This document shows positions 63,301 through 64,000 of a stretch of 64,000 nt of DNA, piece after piece. The DNA comes from CBDHHC01 sp965263345 (GTDB lineage: Bacteria > Pseudomonadota > Alphaproteobacteria > Rhizobiales > CBDHHC01), in the NCBI GenBank assembly GCA_965263345.1, contig CBDHHC010000016.1, forward strand, positions 62,001 to 126,000, written 5' to 3'. Position 1 is the stretch's first letter. Each line of letters starts with the position of its first letter. Position numbers and translations under genes: made by a program. The notes under the pieces were generated by a model that searched no databases, had not been told where the DNA came from, and was given only the letters and a program-made list of their open reading frames with translations.

Positions 63301-64000
63301 ATCTCACGACCAGAGATATCTCTCAATGTGAGCAGACCGACTTCGACAAACTTACGAATAATGACACGTATTTTTAGTTTTAATTCTGCAAATTCAATCG
63401 GTAAAGCAACAAATCGATTATCATTGTCCACCCAAAGCAAACGTTGACTAAAAAGCTCACCAAGTGTCTCAAGTTCTTGATCGTCTGGCTGCTCGTCTTG
63501 CAGAACACCCTCAGCCAATTTAGCGATAACATTACCTAGCGGTGTTTTCCCTGTGATATCAACCCCAATATCATTATAGGTTTCCATATCCAAAGGGTCG
63601 TTTTGCAGCGTGTTAATATAAACATGGTTCAAGGCCAAAGCCACAAGAGGTAAGGCACCATCTTCAAGAGCATCTTCTAAAATTCTTTCAACCAGCTCAT
63701 CTTGAACGTCAATATCCACATAACGTGTAGGTCCTAAAATAATCTCACGGATAGCGGACAAAGGCATTAACCTGGGAGAAAACTCTTCAATAATATGTGA
63801 AAGCTGATCTGCTGTTTGATAATCCTCTAAAAAGTCAGGTCTCAAGGCAACAATCCCAACATAGGGCATATCATCATCAAAGATAGCTCCGAGAATATCC
63901 AGAAATTGAGCTGCATCATCATGATCAGAAATACTAAATAGCTCTTCACCTTGGTCTATCGGCAATAGAATGTGGGCATCTGGTGCCTCAAATCGCTCAC
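60381..64000 (-). CDS. nSTAND/WD40 membrane protein, N-terminus beyond window
   Basis: The frame is open to the window edge; 1205 residues are visible and the start lies outside. The first visible part reads RFEAPDAHILLPIDQGEELF, a Walker B-like strand typical of nSTAND1 NTPases (hhhhDQxEELF), so the P-loop should lie upstream. STAND-type helices follow. An acidic linker has three copies of (H/Q)SYSSY(R/D/E)F, coded at 63018-63150. One membrane span (LLFLCFIIMSLAGGAVFFW, coded near 62590-62650) splits the protein. After it come about 14 WD40 blades (e.g. HIWDLATG, RIWDPQNG, KFWDIQKQ), enough for two seven-bladed propellers. Similar proteins act in signalling or defence; which applies here is unknown. 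Confidence 0.88.
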   Translation of the reverse strand, partial: ERFEAPDAHILLPIDQGEELFSISDHDDAAQFLDILGAIFDDDMPYVGIVALRPDFLEDYQTADQLSHIIEEFSPRLMPLSAIREIILGPTRYVDIDVQDELVERILEDALEDGALPLVALALNHVYINTLQNDPLDMETYNDIGVDITGKTPLGNVIAKLAEGVLQDEQPDDQELETLGELFSQRLLWVDNDNRFVALPIEFAELKLKIRVIIRKFVEVGLLTLRDISGREMVEYNHLAILDHWPRLREWLSHTEDAVASVATDDIQTQDDTHSENMISNTNEHSYSSYRFEDDTGTEQQSYSSYDFAADPEPIPQEHSYSSYEFQEDSPDKQNFIDEAHTYVNAEILGPEDENEEDHQFKVAPNIFLDKENDESFVSQPERHEDDAPILENIPSDQSQIDLSYDHEPKFLKNKPTTEYEDTDPYSEDKNAGLRALEASSEGQRSRGGRAVLLFLCFIIMSLAGGAVFFWNDVNNLIANYGLIQGDATVSETTIADKADNLRKDDIDLRENEVSLSQEKTIEIGSKKLGLVLNKEWPILNLILAFENLTSDTSSEELRETSEAKLFSTIRKMQQPISLEGSSSDVELISFSSDNVYMATVSKNNVAHIWDLATGAKVSDLEGHKKTINSISFSKDNQYIVTGSDDASAKIWNPLTGDLIASLEGHTKSVKYALFDPNSERVATASSDNDVHLWDLSTQKTILTLQGHSDVVNGIAFSVNGDWIATASGDKTAIVWDAASGNQILSITGHNGPVTSVSFSQNSDMVMTSSGDKTVGIWHTFSGKQVFRFEQHKGAVSYASFSNDGAYVVSTEQSGKALLWDRKSGRVLKQFKNKGLRIKRAVFSPNGSWIASGATGNRIYLIPTQLNIKSKTFPAHKGEILNAEFDIDNELIVTALRNNVTSVWDLETGKQISELIGHLGEVYHSTFSPERTYIATGSEDQTIRIWDPQNGSQLKVMKGHTSAVRKVTFSSDESFVVSTSDDKTVRIWNIDSEKNIKTFSGHDASVTDVVYSKGGNLIYSASKDKTIKGWDVENGKNVFTIPAHRGGITALSLRPDGRFLASASEDGTVKFWDIQKQEEVFGELDHNATVNSLDFSADGKYLITGSDDKTVRMWHVSSGELLWETDDFSSSIASTQLSEQGNWALIASGKHLKLSRIFSSEELSFYIKSILPRCLSSRERRQVNLSSPSPSWCNDLSEWQTSRSQ

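Overview
The window reads as chromosomal DNA from a low-GC (by eye high-30s percent) Gram-negative alphaproteobacterium. Support comes from the gene content and order: panB next to nnrU, then a YfgM-like TPR protein, BamB and Der in a row; a DUF1214/DUF1254 pair behind a class A penicillin-binding protein; trpG-trpD-trpC without trpE; a YcgN-type cysteine-cluster protein; and aspS divergent from rnd. A marine or aquatic lifestyle is only an inference, from the BacNav-type sodium channel and the SoxXA cytochrome. I saw no insertion sequence, integrase, CRISPR array, tRNA or rRNA. Most of the window is ordinary, densely packed core and accessory chromosome with little sign of recent transfer.

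Layout. 1-3.9 kb: a small secreted Tyr/Arg-repeat protein, a possible decayed ORF and an RND/MMPL exporter. 3.9-11.1 kb: a long minus-strand run in the order tkt-pgk-rpe, then soxX-soxA-ccdA-thiD, joining sugar-phosphate metabolism to a thiosulfate-oxidising cytochrome and its probable redox helper. 11.4-19.3 kb: a Kef-type antiporter, a GH13 sugar phosphorylase, two exported unknown proteins, a flavin monooxygenase and an FkbM methyltransferase. 19.4-22.5 kb: a Wzz-like polysaccharide chain-length protein divergent from a family 4 glycosyltransferase. 23.8-26.3 kb: trpGDC. 26.4-31.2 kb: an accessory stretch with a TerB-like protein, an FHA protein, a voltage-gated sodium channel with a TLDSWS filter, a His-rich unknown, a protein with ten CxxC motifs, a small XRE regulator and a decayed DksA/TraR zinc-finger gene.

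31.5-37.3 kb: housekeeping (nnrU, panB, TPR protein, bamB, der, rpsU). 37.4-44.7 kb: catabolic and hydrolytic enzymes (esterase, histone-deacetylase-like amidohydrolase, an acetolactate-synthase-like ThDP enzyme coupled to an aldehyde dehydrogenase, an M15 peptidase, a fluoroacetate-dehalogenase-like hydrolase, YcgN). 44.9-50.7 kb: a PBP1 enzyme, the DUF1214/DUF1254 pair, a hemolysin III protein, a secreted HExxH protease and a PhnA-type zinc-ribbon protein. 51.2-54.3 kb: a 1036-residue protein I cannot place. 54.4-60.3 kb: a GhrA-like reductase, an SPFH protein, aspS and rnd. 60.4 kb to the end: a very large nSTAND-type protein with one membrane span and about 14 WD40 repeats; its N-terminus lies outside the window.

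The best candidates for something undescribed are the membrane-anchored nSTAND/WD40 protein, the 1036-residue orphan, the TerB/FHA/BacNav neighbourhood with its unusual selectivity filter, and the CxxC-repeat protein.
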